Below are positions 52,406 through 60,914 of a DNA stretch of 64,000 bases, piece after piece (the stretch's first letter is position 1; every line of letters begins with the position of its first letter). Where the stretch lies: contig NZ_RBZM01000002.1 of the NCBI RefSeq assembly GCF_003628305.1, positions 248,001-312,000 of the forward strand, written 5' to 3'. Below the pieces are notes generated by a model that did not search any database, was not told the DNA's origin, and was given only the letters and a program-made list of their open reading frames with translations. The DNA is from Cohnella endophytica (GTDB lineage Bacteria > Bacillota > Bacilli > Paenibacillales > Paenibacillaceae). The position numbers and the translations under genes are program-made.

Positions 52406-53542
52406 TTATTTCGCGCCTACGGACGTTTCCAGTTCTTTCAGATATTCCGTGTTGCCTAGATCGCTGCTTCCCCATCCCGGTACGTACTGGGAAAGATCGG
52501 CGGTCGTAATCACTTTGTCTTTCGGCAAAGCGTCGCGGTGGACGAATACGGGCTCCAATTGAACTTCAGGAGGCGTAGCGTCGCCATTGAACTTCTGGTA
52601 AAGGAAACGCACTTGCACGGTTCCGATGGAAGTCGGGTCAACGGCCGCCGAAGCAACCCACGGGCTTGTCGGATCTTGAATCATTTTCAGATCCTCGTCG
52701 CTAAGATCGATGCCGTATACTTTGATTTCGTCGCGTCCGGCTTGTTTGATCGCATTGGCCGCGCCTTTGGCGAACTCGTCCCAAGCGGCCCAAACCGCCG
52801 TGATATCGCCTTTTTTCGGGTGCTGTTTCAGTACGGCTTCCAATTTGTTCTGCGTATCCAACTGCGGATTGCTTGCGTCGCCGAAAGCGGCGATTTCTTT
52901 AATTTCCGGGTACTTCTCGATGAAGGCTTTGTAAGAGATTTGACGGCTTTCCATCGGAGGGAATCCGGCAACCCACACTTTAACGATATTGCCTTTGCCG
53001 CCCGCTTCCTCGGCCAGCTTCTCGAGCGTGAACTCGGCCAGCTGTTGGTCGTTCTGCGCAAGGTTCGTGATTCCTTCGATCGAGTTCAACCCGGAATCGA
53101 ACGCTACGATCGGGATACCTGCCGCTTTGGCGTTGTTCAAGCCGTTCGTAAGCGCGGCCAAGTCACCGTGATCGACCAGAATCCCGTCGAACTTCTGATT
53201 CACCGCGGAATCCAAGTTAGCCGCCATTTTGGATAGATCGTTATCGGATGCAAGCACCGTTACTTCTCCGCCGTATTTCGCGACTTGTTTCTTTACTCCG
53301 TCTACGTATTGCGCCGAGAAAGTACCCGTGTTGAAACGCATGACGAGCGCGATTTTCTTGCCTTTAAGCGATTCTACGGACGATGAACCGTCCGAAGACG
53401 CGGAAGCCGATGCCGATGGAGTATCGGATGCCGGCGCGGAACTCGATGCATTGTTTTTTTCTTTGTTGCCGCAAGCCGCGAGCACCAATACGAGCACAAG
53501 CGTTAATGCGAGCAATGTTCCTTTGAAATTACGTTGTTTCAT
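52406..53542 (-). CDS. Ribose-type sugar-binding lipoprotein
   Basis: A 378-residue periplasmic-binding-protein-like lipoprotein. The signal peptide has a long Leu/Val core and a lipobox LAAC with Cys24 as the lipid site. A Ser/Ala/Asp-rich linker follows, then a type I (RbsB-like) fold: KIALVMRFNTGTFS, GILVDHGD, GIPIVAFDSGLN and GIDLSDEDL. GGGGAGG lies about 10 nt before the ATG. It heads the importer operon. Confidence 0.9.
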   Translation of the reverse strand: MKQRNFKGTLLALTLVLVLVLAACGNKEKNNASSSAPASDTPSASASASSDGSSSVESLKGKKIALVMRFNTGTFSAQYVDGVKKQVAKYGGEVTVLASDNDLSKMAANLDSAVNQKFDGILVDHGDLAALTNGLNNAKAAGIPIVAFDSGLNSIEGITNLAQNDQQLAEFTLEKLAEEAGGKGNIVKVWVAGFPPMESRQISYKAFIEKYPEIKEIAAFGDASNPQLDTQNKLEAVLKQHPKKGDITAVWAAWDEFAKGAANAIKQAGRDEIKVYGIDLSDEDLKMIQDPTSPWVASAAVDPTSIGTVQVRFLYQKFNGDATPPEVQLEPVFVHRDALPKDKVITTADLSQYVPGWGSSDLGNTEYLKELETSVGAK

Positions 53543-53680
53543 TCTCTGTATGCCTCCCCATTCTATCACCCAAGTTAGGATAGAATTACTATAAACCGCT
53601 ATTCCGAGTATGTCAATCGGTTTTTATTAAATTATTATCTTTTACTGTAGCAATAAGGCTCCAGGCTTTTTCCACCCCTC

Positions 53681-53757
53681 ATATTAGGGCATTTGTCCAT
53701 TGTTGACAATAAGGTTTTCGATAAATTCCGACAATAGACGCATGCGTAAATGCTTAC
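53681..53757 (-). promoter_or_regulatory. Promoter and palindromes of the ABC importer operon
   Basis: TTGTCA (53704-53709), 17 nt, TAATAT (53681-53686) on the minus strand, giving a leader of about 130 nt. Upstream are a perfect 10-bp palindrome ACGCATGCGT (53738-53747) and an overlapping GTAA-ATGC-TTAC (53746-53757), possible regulator sites. Nothing else is seen in 53543-53845 apart from the spoIVA terminator. Confidence 0.6.
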
Positions 53758-53794
53758 ATTTCCTATTGTGGTTCGGAGACGCCATTTCAACGCG

Positions 53795-53833
53795 AAAAAA
53801 GCCTGGGGACGGCTCATGTGCCGTCCCCAGGCT
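53795..53833 (-). terminator. Terminator after spoIVA
   Basis: A 14-bp perfect stem AGCCTGGGGACGGC with its complement and a 6-nt loop is followed by a U-run on the minus strand. Confidence 0.92.
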
Positions 53834-53845
53834 TCGCTTATCGTA

Positions 53846-55324
53846 TTACAGGATAATGGCGATTAATCCGCCCGAACCTTCGTTAATGATGCGTCCGAGC
53901 GTTTCCTGCAGCTTGTAACGCGCATTGTCCGGCATCATCGCGATTTTGCCTTGGATGCCCTCGCGCACGATCGAATGGAGCGACCTTCCGAAGATGTCGG
54001 ACTCCCAGATCTTGATCGGATCCTTCTCGAAGTCTTGCATCAAGTAGCGCACGAGCTCCTCGCTTTGCTTCTCCGTTCCGATTATCGGCGCGAATTCCGA
54101 TTCGACGTCGACCCGGATCATGTGAATCGAAGGCGCCGTCGCTTTCAGCCTAACGCCGAAACGAGAGCCTTGACGGATCAACTCCGGCTCGTCGAGCACC
54201 ATTTCCGCAAGCGAAGGAGCGGCGATGCCGTATCCGGTCGTTTTGACCATTTCCAGCGCTTCGGCGAACCGATCGTATTCGCGTTTCGCGTGCGAGAACT
54301 CCTGCATGAGCTGAAGCAAGTGATCTTTGCCGCGAATTTCGGTACCCACGACTTCCATCAAAATTTTGTCGTAGAGCTCGTCGGGCGCGTAAAGGTCGAT
54401 TTCCGCGACGCCTTGGCCCATGTTCATGCCGCTGAGACCGGCACGGGCGACGAAATCGTATTCCATGAATTGCGCGACGACCCGCTCGACGTCCCGCAGG
54501 CGACGGATGTCTTTGACCGTGTCGCGAACGGAATTCTCGAAGCTAGTTCGAAGCCAATGATTCTCGTTAAGTACCATAACCCAGCTCGGAAGGTTGACGT
54601 TGACTTCGTGAACGGGGAACTCGTAGAGTACCTCGCGAAGCACGCCCATGACTTCCTCTTCCCCCATCGTGGCGGCGCTTACGGCCATGACCGGGATATC
54701 GTATTTCGCGGCGAGCTCGTTGCGAAGCGACTGCGCTTCTTCGCTCTTCGGCCGCGAGGAGTTGACAATCAATACGAACGGCTTGCCGACTTCCTTCAAC
54801 TCGTTAATGACTCTTTCTTCCGCGTCGATATAGGAGCTGCGAGGAATTTCCGCGATCGATCCATCCGTCGTCACGACGACTCCGAGCGTCGAGTGCTCTT
54901 GGATGACTTTACGCGTACCGATCTCGGCCGCTTCTTGGAACGGAATCGGGTCCTCGAACCAAGGCGTAGTAATCATGCGCGGTCCGCCTTCGTCCTCGAA
55001 GCCCTTCGCGCCTTCCACGGTGTAGCCAACGCAATCAACCAAACGCACGTTGACTTCCAAGCCTTCGGCGACTTTGAGCTGTACCGCGTTGTTCGGCACG
55101 AATTTCGGTTCCGTCGTCATGATCGTGCGTCCTGCCGCGCTCTGCGGGAGTTCGTCGATCGCGCGGACCCGATCCGCTTCGTGCGCAATATTAGGTAAAA
55201 CAACGGTTTCCATAAACCGTTTGATAAAGGTCGATTTGCCCGTGCGGACGGCACCCACGACCCCGAGGTAGATGTCGCCGCCGGTGCGTTCGGCGATATC
55301 CTTGAAAATGTCCACTTTTTCCAC
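53846..55324 (-). CDS. spoIVA: Stage IV sporulation protein A, spore-coat ATPase
   Basis: A 492-residue TRAFAC-class protein with Walker A GAVRTGKST near 24-32, the Walker B region LVDCVGYTVEGA, TTDGSIAEIPR, and a C-terminal GGLIAIIL tail used for membrane association. SpoIVA polymerises by ATP hydrolysis on the forespore to form the coat base. GTG is the start, with GGGAGG 8 nt upstream. A SigE-type promoter lies about 85-110 nt upstream. Confidence 0.97.
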   Translation of the reverse strand: MEKVDIFKDIAERTGGDIYLGVVGAVRTGKSTFIKRFMETVVLPNIAHEADRVRAIDELPQSAAGRTIMTTEPKFVPNNAVQLKVAEGLEVNVRLVDCVGYTVEGAKGFEDEGGPRMITTPWFEDPIPFQEAAEIGTRKVIQEHSTLGVVVTTDGSIAEIPRSSYIDAEERVINELKEVGKPFVLIVNSSRPKSEEAQSLRNELAAKYDIPVMAVSAATMGEEEVMGVLREVLYEFPVHEVNVNLPSWVMVLNENHWLRTSFENSVRDTVKDIRRLRDVERVVAQFMEYDFVARAGLSGMNMGQGVAEIDLYAPDELYDKILMEVVGTEIRGKDHLLQLMQEFSHAKREYDRFAEALEMVKTTGYGIAAPSLAEMVLDEPELIRQGSRFGVRLKATAPSIHMIRVDVESEFAPIIGTEKQSEELVRYLMQDFEKDPIKIWESDIFGRSLHSIVREGIQGKIAMMPDNARYKLQETLGRIINEGSGGLIAIIL

Positions 55325-55406
55325 TGAGATTCCCTCCCATCGTAATCGCGAAACTTTCGTGACCCGCCTTCAGGGCGGAACTCGTACACGAACTTGGACT
55401 AGTAAC

Positions 55407-55434
55407 ATTGTATGTGCGAATGTCCCGATTATGA
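55407..55434 (-). promoter_or_regulatory. SigE-type promoter of spoIVA
   Basis: On the minus strand TCATAAT (55428-55434), 13 nt, CATACAAT (55407-55414). The SigE consensus is KMATATT-N14/15-CATACAnT; the -10 matches fully, and spoIVA is a known SigE gene in B. subtilis. Confidence 0.7.
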
Positions 55435-55623
55435 CGCCGCCCGCACAAAATGTTTGCCCTGTCGGCATAACTCCGCCGCGCCCCTGTTGTTTCCCCCATG
55501 AGCATATGATAGAAGGAAGAACCGTATGTCAGCTTGGAAAATATTTTGTGTTCGGTACGCGATTGCCGAAAAGATAGGATGATAGTATATTTTGGGAGTA
55601 CCCATAACGAAAGGATGATTCCG

Positions 55624-56352
55624 ATGCTTCAAAGACAGAAGTTCATATCCGTAATTTTGATCGGCTGCTTATTACTGGCTTTTTCCTCCCCTGCTCAAGC
55701 CCAATCCGTTACGAATCAAGTGTATTCCGATTTTCAAGTCGTAACCCTGGCCTTAAAAATAGCGGCCGACGACAAACGCTTAACCGTCAGTTTCCCTAAA
55801 GCATTCTCGGACAACGTAGACGCGTCTTCCTTCGAGTTCTCGATTCAGGAAACCTCCGGCTCCAAGCTATCGGCACCCGTCAGCTTAACCGCGAGTTCGA
55901 TTAAATCCGCGACCGTCTCCTACGCGTTCAATAACCTTACGAATAAGACGGCGTATCGAATACAAGTAACGGCTTATTCGGAAGACGGAGATATCGTCGC
56001 CCAAGGCAGCGCAAACGGAACTCCGGTTGCGAAACTTCCCATTACGGGCGTAACGTCGAAGGCGGGAGACGGCACCCTCTCGATCACGTTCAATAAGTTA
56101 ACCGGAGTTGCTCCTACCTCCTATCAAATTCAATATTGGTCCAAAAAAGACGCAAAAGGCAATCCGATCTGGGAAAAGCCGATCACGATTAAAGCTTCTT
56201 CCCTAACGAAAGCGACTTTTACATACACTTTCACGAAGCTAAAAAACGGAACGCTCTACCACTTCAACCTATCCGCCGAGAAAAACGGAGATACGGTCGC
56301 CCTTACCTCCAACGTAACGGCAATGCCGAAAGCACCGGTCAAGAAAAAGTAA
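55624..56352 (+). CDS. Secreted protein with two fibronectin type III-like domains
   Basis: A 242-residue protein with a signal peptide (MLQRQKFISVILIGCLLLAF, cleavage after an AQA-type site near 28) and two beta-rich Fn3-like repeats (about 30-125 and 130-230), each with the Y-x-I-Q-V/Y pattern and a final turn (KTAYRIQVTAYSEDG; GTLYHFNLSAEKNGD). The C-terminus is Lys-rich. AAAGGA lies about 10 nt before the chosen ATG. Its role outside the cell is not known. It is divergent from spoIVA, with 299 bp between. Confidence 0.75.
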   Translation: MLQRQKFISVILIGCLLLAFSSPAQAQSVTNQVYSDFQVVTLALKIAADDKRLTVSFPKAFSDNVDASSFEFSIQETSGSKLSAPVSLTASSIKSATVSYAFNNLTNKTAYRIQVTAYSEDGDIVAQGSANGTPVAKLPITGVTSKAGDGTLSITFNKLTGVAPTSYQIQYWSKKDAKGNPIWEKPITIKASSLTKATFTYTFTKLKNGTLYHFNLSAEKNGDTVALTSNVTAMPKAPVKKK

Positions 56353-56371
56353 CTCCGAATCATCGCCTATC

Positions 56372-56425
56372 AAAAAAGCCGCGCTCCGGAACGTTCTTGT
56401 CGAACGATCTGGAGAGCGGCTTTTA
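56372..56425. terminator. Bidirectional terminator
   Basis: The stem AAAGCCGCgCTCC/GGAGaGCGGCTTT with an inner GTTC/GAAC hairpin and A/T runs on both sides lies between the convergent Fn3-like gene and yphF. Confidence 0.8.
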
Positions 56426-56440
56426 TTGCAGAGCCTCGAA

Positions 56441-57178
56441 TTAAGAATTCGCGGCGACGGCCCGCGGTTCGCCGTCCACCCAATGATAGACGGGGGAACG
56501 GACGGGAACGTAATAAGATTGCTCGATCAATACGCGTCGCATATCTTCGTCAGCCTTGGGCTGGGCGTTCGATTTGTTGACGGCCGTGGCGATATCGATC
56601 CCGTAATCGACGAGAACCCGTCCTTGGGAGTCCAGCATCAGATTCAACGCTTGATGCGAATACATGCTCATCACATCGGGAGACGAGATGCCTAGCTTGG
56701 AGAAATCGACCGAAGGAAAACCGGGATAGAGCTCGTCTCCCGCCGGATTACGATCTCCGTGGGCTACGCGGTATTCGTCAACCTTCTTCTGCACTCCCCC
56801 GACGGTTTGATAGATCGCCAAGTCCAGCAATTTGACCTGAGGTTTCGTTTCCTCGTCGATAATTAGAAACTGATAGGAGCCTCCGTTTTCGAAGGCTGCG
56901 GACGGAACTTGTCCGATAAAGCCCATTCTCTTCAGCTTGCCGAAGTCTATTTTATATTTCTCGTACAACGGAATCGACTCCGAAGCATTCTGAATCGGCA
57001 ATAGCCCCGTTTGCGCTTGGTAACGGTCGATCGCGTCTTGTACGGTAAGGACCGCCTGCCTAGCCGACACGTCGTTGCCCGGCGTTTGGTCGCTTGGATA
57101 TAAACAGCCCGATAACGTAAGCATAACGATGCACATAAAACTTAATGCAACCGCTCGGGAAAGAAAACGAACCTTCAT
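56441..57178 (-). CDS. yphF: YphF-like lipoprotein
   Basis: A 245-residue protein with a signal peptide ending in lipobox LSGC (Cys25). The mature part begins with a helix (SARQAVLTVQDAIDRYQ) and a mixed domain with ENGGSYQFLIIDEE. Length (B. subtilis YphF is also about 244) and location between spoIVA and gpsA support the call. It is anchored to the outer face of the membrane; function unknown. Confidence 0.8.
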   Translation of the reverse strand: MKVRFLSRAVALSFMCIVMLTLSGCLYPSDQTPGNDVSARQAVLTVQDAIDRYQAQTGLLPIQNASESIPLYEKYKIDFGKLKRMGFIGQVPSAAFENGGSYQFLIIDEETKPQVKLLDLAIYQTVGGVQKKVDEYRVAHGDRNPAGDELYPGFPSVDFSKLGISSPDVMSMYSHQALNLMLDSQGRVLVDYGIDIATAVNKSNAQPKADEDMRRVLIEQSYYVPVRSPVYHWVDGEPRAVAANS

Positions 57179-57199
57179 TCCATATCCTCCTGTTTGGCC

Positions 57200-57565
57200 T
57201 CATTTCCACCAATCGTCTTCCTGTTGTTCGGCGAGCTTCTTGCGAATTGCCGCTTTTAAAGGATCTTCCGGCACGGTTACCGTTACATCGCCCTTAATTC
57301 TGGACTGGCAAGACAAACGCGTGCCTTCATCGAGCAGACTAGCGCCGAGTTTATAAGATTCCGCGGTCGTCGGCGGGTGAAGCGACGCGGCCTGGTCATC
57401 GGAGACGCATACTTTGCACATGAGACAGCCCGCCACCCCTCCGCAACGGGTGCGAATGCTAACGCCCGCTCGGCGCGAAGCATCAAGCAAAGTCGTTCCC
57501 GTACGTACGGAGACGCTTCGGCCATCCGGCAGGAAAGTCACTTTATGCTGGGCGTAATTACTCAT
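57200..57565 (-). CDS. Plant-type [2Fe-2S] ferredoxin
   Basis: A 121-residue protein with a beta-grasp start (HKVTFLPDGRSVSV), cluster ligands in TRCGGVAGCLMCKVCV (C-x5-C-x2-C) and the fourth Cys in RLSCQSRI near 86. It carries one electron; its reductase is not evident. It overlaps the nucleotidyltransferase gene by 8 nt. A second ferredoxin lies two genes away. Confidence 0.88.
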   Translation of the reverse strand: MSNYAQHKVTFLPDGRSVSVRTGTTLLDASRRAGVSIRTRCGGVAGCLMCKVCVSDDQAASLHPPTTAESYKLGASLLDEGTRLSCQSRIKGDVTVTVPEDPLKAAIRKKLAEQQEDDWWK

Positions 57566-58157
57566 GTCCGCCCCTCCCCGTCGCTTGGGTGGCTATAGCT
57601 ATCGCTTCTGCCGCCACGGCGGCGGAAATCCGGTTTTTGCGAAGCAGATCATTCAGCAACGGCAAGTGCCGCTCCGTCCGTTCTATGATCAGACCTCCCG
57701 CGATCAGGGCGCGGTCCTTGCGTTCTCTGAGCAAGTTAAAGATGAGCTCATGACCGAGAGGAACGATCGGGATATCGCGTCCATTAACTTGAGCCCGATC
57801 TCTGTTCGGAAATAAGAAATCCGCGACTTCCGTTTGATAGACCGAATCGAGAGCCGTTACGCGAAAATCGCCGACGACTTCGATCGATGCATCCTCGATC
57901 TGATAATGCGATAGAATGGAATCATACCGCTCCGTCCGGTCTGACTTGGGGCCGTCGATCGTAAATGCCCGCAGCCTATCGTGAATGAGCCGAATATCCT
58001 TTTGATCCGCGTAAATATCGATATCGCGAGGCGCTCGTTCGAGCTTCGCACCTCGAAGCGCCAGTCCCGTGCTGCCCCCGACAACCCAACTTGCATCGCA
58101 GCCCTCCAGCAATTCCGCGACACGCGAAATCGCCGATTCCGGAACATCTCCGCTCAT
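57558..58157 (-). CDS. Nucleotidyltransferase-fold protein
   Basis: A 199-residue protein with WVVGGSTGLALRG followed by RDIDIYAD, the G-S/G-G-x(n)-D-x-D pattern of DNA polymerase beta-like nucleotidyltransferases, then a strand with the third acidic residue (ASIEVVGDF). This resembles aminoglycoside-type or MNT-type enzymes; the substrate is unknown. It lies between two [2Fe-2S] ferredoxin genes in one run. It could be a general small-molecule transferase. Confidence 0.75.
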   Translation of the reverse strand: MSGDVPESAISRVAELLEGCDASWVVGGSTGLALRGAKLERAPRDIDIYADQKDIRLIHDRLRAFTIDGPKSDRTERYDSILSHYQIEDASIEVVGDFRVTALDSVYQTEVADFLFPNRDRAQVNGRDIPIVPLGHELIFNLLRERKDRALIAGGLIIERTERHLPLLNDLLRKNRISAAVAAEAIAIATQATGRGGHE

Positions 58158-58193
58158 GAGGAACCACTTCCATTCTTCGTTCTTTCGTTCCTA

Positions 58194-58487
58194 TCAAAAA
58201 TAGGTCTTGTTCTTCGCATGAATCTCGCCGGCTTTCTCGACGATAGCCTGGCACCCTAAACGGTATCCCGCCTCAAGCTCGTCCGGGCCAAGCCGGTCCC
58301 ATTCGGCGTCGCTAAATTCGGATAACAGCTCCATACCTTCGGTGATAATGCACCTGCACCTCGCGCAAGTACCCTTAGAGCAATTGAATTGCCAATCGAC
58401 GGACGCCCCCTGGGCAAGCTCGAGCAGGCTTTGTCCTACTTCCGGTTCGACGGTTCTCGTAAGGGTTCGTCCGGTTAACGTAAGCAA
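58194..58487 (-). CDS. Plant-type [2Fe-2S] ferredoxin, second copy
   Basis: A 97-residue beta-grasp protein with NCSKGTCARCRC (C-x4-C-x2-C) near 36-46 and the fourth ligand in YRLGCQAIV. It starts with TTG, which has GGGGGGA 6 nt upstream. It differs strongly from the other ferredoxin in sequence, so the pair is not a recent duplication. It stands 36 nt upstream of the nucleotidyltransferase gene. Confidence 0.86.
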   Translation of the reverse strand: MLTLTGRTLTRTVEPEVGQSLLELAQGASVDWQFNCSKGTCARCRCIITEGMELLSEFSDAEWDRLGPDELEAGYRLGCQAIVEKAGEIHAKNKTYF

Positions 58488-58514
58488 GTCTAGTCCCCCC
58501 GAATCGACAAAAAA

Positions 58515-58733
58515 TTATGTAAGAGCAATTAATTCGCACAAACATCCGTAGATTAAGAGAACGACCGCGACCACCACGAGGATGATCCGAATCCAACCCT
58601 TCGTCTTGCTTCGAGCGAATAATACTACGGCCGCGGCTAAGATCATTAATCCCATGCCGATAAACGAAACCCACATCTTGTTCATCGGATCGAGCTGGGC
58701 GACTGCCGTAAAAGTTTGTAGCATGGTGAACAT
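58515..58733 (-). CDS. yphE: YphE-like DUF2768 membrane protein
   Basis: A 72-residue protein with two membrane helices (about 22-41 and 48-67) joined by a basic ARSKTKG turn, matching DUF2768. In B. subtilis yphE lies between yphF and gpsA. GGGGGAAG stands 6 nt before the chosen ATG. Its function is unknown. Confidence 0.8.
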   Translation of the reverse strand: MFTMLQTFTAVAQLDPMNKMWVSFIGMGLMILAAAVVLFARSKTKGWIRIILVVVAVVLLIYGCLCELIALT

Positions 58734-58846
58734 AAATGTCTTCCCCCGTCGCATGACTGCGTCAAATGCTTTTTATTATACCATTACCTCTAAGAGAGCA
58801 CAAAGTTCGTAGCGCGCGGGATTACGGTTCGTCGATAACGGAATAG

Positions 58847-58890
58847 AAAAGCCGTTCCTCCTGCCGGACTGCATCCGAGGGGAACGGCTT
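58847..58890 (-). terminator. Terminator after the SpoVIF-like gene
   Basis: The stem AAGCCGTTCC/GGAACGGCTT is closed around a 22-nt loop and followed by UUUU on the minus strand. Confidence 0.65.
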
Positions 58891-58895
58891 TGGGA

Positions 58896-59168
58896 TTACT
58901 TCTTGATCATCATCTTCATGAGCGACTCGAGATTGTTCATGTTCAAGCCGCTTTTCTTAACGGCGTTGACGATCTCCTTCACCGTTTCTTCGGATACGGG
59001 AATGTTAGCCATCGAGGAAACCTGTTTGATCAGTTGGCGGATTTGCGTTTCGCTTTGCAACGTGCTCGGCGTAACACCGCTCGCTATTTTCTTGATCGAA
59101 TTTTCGGAGATGTTTTTACCCGCTTTTTTATTCACGGCGCCGAGCATATCTTTCGGAAATTTGTCCAT
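58896..59168 (-). CDS. Stage VI sporulation protein F-like
   Basis: A 90-residue helical protein. The segment ETQIRQLIKQVSSMANIPVS followed by EIVNAVKKSGLN matches the SpoVIF family pattern (a helix with RxLIkqvA, then a conserved helix). In B. subtilis SpoVIF acts late in coat and germination control, from another locus. It lies directly downstream of gpsA, in the sporulation-gene neighbourhood. No catalytic motif. Confidence 0.75.
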   Translation of the reverse strand: MDKFPKDMLGAVNKKAGKNISENSIKKIASGVTPSTLQSETQIRQLIKQVSSMANIPVSEETVKEIVNAVKKSGLNMNNLESLMKMMIKK

Positions 59169-59249
59169 GCTTTCCCTCCTCCGGGTATATGCACTGCATC
59201 CTATGAGGAGGAGGGGCGAAGCGTGTGGGCTAGTTTCCCGAAAACCGTC

Positions 59250-60296
59250 TTAACCGTTCAACCATTTGTTGCGCGATGCGGAAGCGATTTCTTCGATCTC
59301 GTGCGTACGTACGCGTCCCATCAATGCGCCAACCGCTTGTTCGGGCGATTTCCCTTCGAAAAGCACGGAATGGAGCTGATTGGTGATCGGCATCTCTACT
59401 TTGTATCTATCGGCAAGCACGTACGCGGCCTTCGTAGTTCGCACGCCTTCGACAACCATGCCCATTCGTTCCAGCACTTCGGCCAGAGGCAATCCTTGCG
59501 ACAGCATGGAACCCGCCCGCCAGTTGCGACTATGCCGGCTCGTGCAGGTGACGATCAGATCGCCGACGCCGGCTAGCCCGGCGAAGGTCAACGGATTCGC
59601 TCCCATCGCCGCTCCAAGCCGGGAAATCTCCGCCAAGCCTCGCGTAATAAGCGCCGCCTTGGCATTGTCTCCGAAGCCAAGGCCGTCGGACAAACCGGCG
59701 CCCAGCGCAATAATGTTCTTGATTGCCCCGGAAGTCTCGACTCCGATCAAATCCGGATTCGTGTATACGCGGAAATACGCTTCGTTCATGAAAAGATCCT
59801 GGGCGGATTCGGCGCATGAGATTTCCTGCGAAGCGACGACGATCGTCGTCGGCAGCCGATTGACGACTTCTTCCGCGTGACTCGGTCCGGACAAGACGAC
59901 GATCCTGTTTTCAGGCCGACCTAACTCTTCGGAAAGCACCGTCGACATCCGCTTCAGACTCTCGCTCTCGAAGCCTTTGGTCGCGTGAATGACCAAGGCA
60001 TCCTTATGCAGATGGGGAGCCGCCTGACGCGCGACTTCCCTCATCGCCGACGAAGGAGCCACGAACAACACCGCAACCGCGTCGGATACGGCTTCTTCCA
60101 TACTCGTAGTCGCCGTAATTCCTTCCGGCAACAACGCGCCGGGCAGAAACTTCTCGTTAAGATGCTCCGAGTTAATCCGCTCCGCTTGCTCCGGGTTTCT
60201 TGTCCATAGCTTCACTTCGTGACCGTTATCCGCAAGTACGCGCGATAGCGCGGTACCCCAGCTGCCCGCAACGAGCACGGCGATCTTATGCGCCAT
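59250..60296 (-). CDS. gpsA: Glycerol-3-phosphate dehydrogenase [NAD(P)+]
   Basis: A 348-residue protein with a Rossmann N-terminus (IAVLVAGSWGTAL), the HATKGFE and VLSGPSHAEEV motifs, the catalytic-Lys region GAIKNIIALGAGLSDGLG and GLAGVGDL. It makes sn-glycerol 3-phosphate for phospholipids, which PlsY acylates. The usual GAGSWGTA reads VAGSWGTA here, so the first Gly of the G-x-G-x-x-G loop is Val. AGGTGA lies 5 nt before the ATG; the gene overlaps plsY by 11 nt. Confidence 0.95.
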   Translation of the reverse strand: MAHKIAVLVAGSWGTALSRVLADNGHEVKLWTRNPEQAERINSEHLNEKFLPGALLPEGITATTSMEEAVSDAVAVLFVAPSSAMREVARQAAPHLHKDALVIHATKGFESESLKRMSTVLSEELGRPENRIVVLSGPSHAEEVVNRLPTTIVVASQEISCAESAQDLFMNEAYFRVYTNPDLIGVETSGAIKNIIALGAGLSDGLGFGDNAKAALITRGLAEISRLGAAMGANPLTFAGLAGVGDLIVTCTSRHSRNWRAGSMLSQGLPLAEVLERMGMVVEGVRTTKAAYVLADRYKVEMPITNQLHSVLFEGKSPEQAVGALMGRVRTHEIEEIASASRNKWLNG

Positions 60297-60903
60297 GAGG
60301 TTCACCTTTTTTGCTGCCGCCAAGCTTGTTTTCCGTACCGTTGGCAAGCTTCACGATGTTTTTGCGGTGACGCACGATCGCAAGTATCGCTACGACTACC
60401 GCTCCCCATACGTAAGCGGAATCCAAATGGAATAGATAGAACAAGATCGGAAGCAATACCCCCAAAATCATCGAACCCAGGGACACATACCTCGTAACGG
60501 CGATGACGAGAATCGCGACGATTCCCGCAATCAACGTAGGCAAGAACGCCCATATGATCAACGCGCCGACCGTGGTCGCGATTCCTTTGCCGCCTTTGAA
60601 ACGGAAATAGATCGGCCAATTATGGCCTCCGATTGCCGCGAGTCCGCAAGCGACCGGAATCCAAGCATTGCCGTCTCCCAGCCACATCCCGATCAGAACC
60701 CCGGCGGATCCTTTGGCAATATCGAGCAAGAACACGCAGATTGCAGGACCTTTACCGAGAACGCGCAACGTATTCGTCGCGCCCGCGTTGCCGCTCCCGT
60801 GATCTCTGATGTCGATCTTGCGGAGCCAACGGGCAAATAAAATACTGAACGAAATAGAACCCAGCAAATAACTGACGACGATCGCGATTATCTCCATGAA
60901 CAC
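60286..60903 (-). CDS. plsY: Acyl-phosphate:glycerol-3-phosphate acyltransferase
   Basis: A 205-residue membrane protein with about six helices and the three PlsY motifs: GSISFSILFAR, the DHGSGNAGATNTLR loop (motif 1) and GHNWPIYFRFKGGKGIATT (motif 2). It adds the first acyl chain to glycerol 3-phosphate. Coupling with gpsA links supply and use of glycerol 3-phosphate. The 3' end overlaps gpsA by 11 nt. Confidence 0.95.
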   Translation of the reverse strand: MFMEIIAIVVSYLLGSISFSILFARWLRKIDIRDHGSGNAGATNTLRVLGKGPAICVFLLDIAKGSAGVLIGMWLGDGNAWIPVACGLAAIGGHNWPIYFRFKGGKGIATTVGALIIWAFLPTLIAGIVAILVIAVTRYVSLGSMILGVLLPILFYLFHLDSAYVWGAVVVAILAIVRHRKNIVKLANGTENKLGGSKKGEPHGA

Positions 60904-60914
60904 GCCGGTCTCCC

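Noticed and set aside
53951-55198. 415-codon plus-strand frame antisense to spoIVA
   Set aside because: spoIVA is unmistakable on the other strand. The antisense frame is a GC-driven shadow rich in Arg/His/Asp with no motif.
55534-55623. Longer N-terminus for the Fn3-like secreted protein
   Set aside because: The 30 extra codons precede a clear signal peptide that begins at 55624 with a ribosome-binding site before it; an extension would bury the signal peptide.
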